A DNA stretch of 5,986 nt from an uncultured Lachnospira sp. Its GTDB lineage: Bacteria; Bacillota; Clostridia; Lachnospirales; Lachnospiraceae. Made by a program: the position numbers and the translations under genes. Position 1 is the first letter of the stretch, and each line of letters opens with the position of its first letter. Location: positions 1 through 5,986 of the forward strand of contig CAAHEK010000265.1 of assembly GCA_900772425.1 (NCBI GenBank). Reading direction: 5' to 3'. The notes under the pieces are model-generated. The model did no database searches and was not told the origin of the DNA. It was given only the letters and a program-made list of their open reading frames with translations. Of the stretch, positions 5,501 to 5,986 are shown piece after piece.

Positions 5501-5986
5501 TTATTCCCTGATTAACATTCCATTAAGATCGTAAGGTGTTACCTGGTATACATAATAATTAAGCCAGTTTGTATACAGGTTATTTGCATGGCTTCGCCAT
5601 GAAAGCACTGGCTTTCTGTTGCAGTCATCATCAGGATAATAATTAACAGGTATATCCGGATTAATTCCTTTGTCCAAATCTCTTTTATATTCCTGATCCA
5701 ATGTCATTCTGTCATATTCAGGATGTCCCATTACAAATATCTGTTTACCATCCCTGCTTATTACAATATATATTCCGGCTTCCTCAGAATCAGCAAGAAC
5801 CGTAAGGTTAGGATTCTTAAGAATATCTTCTCTTGAACTTGCTGTGTATCTTGAATGTGGTGCCATAAATATATCATCAAAGCCTCTGACTAACTGGATT
5901 TTGCGGTTCATAACCCTATGCTTATATATACCTGACAGTTTCTTGTCAAGAAGCACTTTCTTAACTCCGTAATGATAATACAGACC
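5501..5986 (-). CDS. metA: Homoserine O-acyltransferase MetA (acetyl- or succinyltransferase), C-terminal part
   Basis: Acylates L-homoserine, the first committed step of methionine biosynthesis; cytoplasmic. The window holds the last 161 codons of a protein usually about 300 residues long. The frame stays open to the window edge (it begins GLYYHYGVKK), so the GTG at 5956 is an internal Val codon, not a start. Matches to MetA, in window numbering: RGFDD (34-38), APHSRY (42-47), VMGHPEYD (85-92) with catalytic His88 and Glu90 (His235 and Glu237 in E. coli MetA), Arg102 (Arg249), and the C-terminal block SWRSHANNLYTNWLNYYVYQ (129-148) followed by VTPYDL. The catalytic Cys, and the residue that sets acetyl- versus succinyl-CoA preference, lie in the missing half, so the acyl donor is undetermined; many Firmicutes MetA enzymes use acetyl-CoA. 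Twelve bases separate it from the downstream membrane-protein gene. Any methionine-responsive leader would lie outside the window. Confidence 0.95.
   Translation of the reverse strand, partial: GLYYHYGVKKVLLDKKLSGIYKHRVMNRKIQLVRGFDDIFMAPHSRYTASSREDILKNPNLTVLADSEEAGIYIVISRDGKQIFVMGHPEYDRMTLDQEYKRDLDKGINPDIPVNYYPDDDCNRKPVLSWRSHANNLYTNWLNYYVYQVTPYDLNGMLIRE

Noticed and set aside
5954..5956. GTG as a start codon of metA
   Set aside because: The frame continues upstream to the window edge with MetA-like sequence (GLYYHYGVKK), so the GTG is an internal Val codon.
1..5986. Defence system, CRISPR array, prophage, insertion sequence or tRNA
   Set aside because: No spaced direct repeats, transposase, integrase, nuclease or helicase motifs, terminal inverted repeats or tRNA-like cloverleaf were seen on either strand.

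Overview
The window is AT-rich, densely coded DNA that looks like a Gram-positive Clostridia chromosome, most plausibly Lachnospiraceae. The evidence is the family resemblance of all the proteins, the low GC at third codon positions, the SpoVB-type flippase and the PHP-type histidinol-phosphatase. The family-level placement is an inference. I see no RNA genes, insertion sequences, CRISPR array, phage genes or recognisable defence genes. Almost every base is coding: the longest gap is about 100 bp (3074-3171), so no gene-free stretch needs separate description.

Layout. (1) 1-618, plus strand: the 3' part of a PHP-family histidinol-phosphatase (histidine biosynthesis), whose N-terminus lies before the window. 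It converges on, and overlaps by 14 bp, (2) a minus-strand pair. That pair is a group I NifS/IscS-like cysteine desulfurase (3073-1943) followed after 27 bp by a cytoplasmic GH13 amylase-type glycosidase (1915-605). (3) A short divergent promoter region, about 3074-3171, carries a 14-bp perfect palindrome made of two back-to-back TATAAT boxes. It separates the desulfurase from (4) a plus-strand SpoVB/MOP-superfamily membrane flippase (3172-4716). (5) The flippase converges on, and overlaps by 46 bp, the last gene of a tight minus-strand cluster. In transcription order this is metA (homoserine O-acyltransferase, 5' end outside the window), a four-helix membrane protein of unknown function (5488-4994) and a 105-residue protein of unknown function (4988-4671).

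Functionally these are housekeeping genes: amino-acid biosynthesis (histidine, methionine), sulfur mobilisation from cysteine, intracellular maltodextrin breakdown and lipid-linked envelope-precursor export. I found no convincing new multi-gene system. The points most worth a second look are the shared palindromic divergent promoter, a normally conserved PLP-contacting Gln replaced by Ala in the cysteine desulfurase, the long antisense overlap between two coding genes with no visible terminator, and the two unknown genes apparently co-transcribed with metA.
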